Assembly: GCA_963714795.1 (NCBI GenBank)
Contig: CAVQPS010000008.1
Location: forward strand, 1-64,000
Source: DATIXJ01 sp963714795
GTDB lineage: Bacteria > Bacteroidota > Ignavibacteria > UBA10030 > SZUA-254
Direction: 5' to 3'
DNA: 64,000 bases
Shown one piece after another: positions 63,633 through 64,000 of this stretch. Numbering within the stretch: the stretch's first letter is position 1; every line of letters starts with the position of its first letter. The notes beneath the pieces were generated by a model that worked only from the letters and a program-made list of their open reading frames with translations, searched no databases and had not been told where the DNA came from. The position numbers were made by a program, and so were the translations under genes.

Positions 63633-64000
63633 CTATATTTGCATGATCCAGAGACCCAGCCGATAGACTATGAAGGTCATTGTATACGCAAGCGCTGTCA
63701 TGTAGGCAAATTGAAACATTGGCCATTTCCATCCGTTCGTTTCCCGTTTCATAACCGCTACCGTTGAAAAACATTGCATGGCGAGGGCGTAATACACCAT
63801 CAAACAAATCGCAGTCAGTAGGGTAAATGTCGGCTTCCCTGTCACAGGGTCGGCATCCTGTTCAAGATGTTGGCGCAGTGAAAGGAGTCCTTCGTTGTGA
63901 TCGGTATCCTTAATATTATAGATCGTACCCATCGTACTGACAAAAACTTCACGTTGCAATAATGATGCGATCAGCCCGATGCCGATCTTCCAATCGAATC
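63633..64000 (-). CDS. feoB: Ferrous iron transporter FeoB, C-terminal part (runs off window)
   Basis: Only the last about 122 residues are inside the window; the gene continues beyond 64000. The reading frame stays open at the window edge (DWKIGIGLIASLLQREVFVSTMGTIYN). The segment has REVFVSTMGTIYN, a pair of transmembrane helices (LTAICLMVYYALAMQCFSTVAVMKRET and WPMFQFAYMTALAYTMTFIVYRLGLWIM) and the family's C-terminal pattern (CFSTVAVMKRETNGWKWPMFQ). FeoB moves Fe(II) across the inner membrane, driven by its N-terminal G-domain. It heads an iron group with the genes at 63443 and 61014. Confidence 0.93.
   Translation of the reverse strand, partial: FDWKIGIGLIASLLQREVFVSTMGTIYNIKDTDHNEGLLSLRQHLEQDADPVTGKPTFTLLTAICLMVYYALAMQCFSTVAVMKRETNGWKWPMFQFAYMTALAYTMTFIVYRLGLWIMQI

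Overview
The window looks like a chromosomal segment from a Gram-negative bacterium of the FCB (Bacteroidetes/Chlorobi/Ignavibacteria) group, most like Ignavibacteria. The reasons are: secreted proteins ending in type IX secretion (T9SS) sorting domains with the YPNPFNP signature; several TonB receptors with a carboxypeptidase-regulatory N-domain; a DUF5916 family-9 carbohydrate-binding protein; DUF3667; menaquinone synthesis (MenG); and TATATTTG/TAATTTTG-type promoter elements. The assignment is an inference from families, not from a marker phylogeny.

Layout. 1-1235: an IS3-family element whose end coincides with the window start, next to a wrecked tyrosine recombinase and tRNA-Pro. 2297-4032: a lone receiver followed by an NtrC-type regulator. 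4211-7406: a large T9SS cargo protein. 8318-16505: a tight housekeeping run (glutaryl-CoA dehydrogenase-like, guaB, Xaa-Pro peptidase, glycosyltransferase, purD, sugar epimerase, meaB), then membrane proteins, a porin and an ECF S-component. 19484-21287: a secreted metalloprotease. 21672-31408: a probable metal-uptake region with two paralogous TonB receptors, small Cys-containing proteins, a DtxR/MntR-type regulator with a palindromic operator, and an outer-membrane protein. 31442-34348: repeats, an isoaspartyl peptidase, and a duplicated tRNA-Gly/tRNA-Val pair holding a GIY-YIG gene. 34754-36285: an AT-rich three-gene cassette that looks foreign. 36533-45134: assorted enzymes (YdeI, DHFR-like, serine hydrolase, homocysteine methyltransferase, RlmD, MenG). 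45249-52462: a DUF5916 protein, an ECF sigma/anti-sigma operon with a repeat protein, and a TlpA-like thioredoxin. 55672-58293: a regulatory cassette with an S24-type repressor, an HTH-receiver protein and a pseudoreceiver-DHp protein that has no ATPase domain. 58383-64000: YchF, a radical SAM protein, a SufT-like factor, and an iron-uptake group (TonB receptor, FeoB-associated protein, FeoB running off the end).

A window-wide feature is that about ten otherwise good genes are each broken by a single-base indel, mostly one extra base. This looks more like sequence error than gene decay, so these genes are annotated as whole genes with the break position given. The exception is the integrase at 1236-1999, which also lost its 5' end to the IS and is a real pseudogene.

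Most interesting candidates: the pseudoreceiver-DHp/HTH-receiver pair under a self-cleaving-type repressor; the GIY-YIG gene whose stop codon shares a base with a tRNA-Gly; the AT-rich cassette at 34754-36285; and a MITE-like family of inverted-repeat elements.
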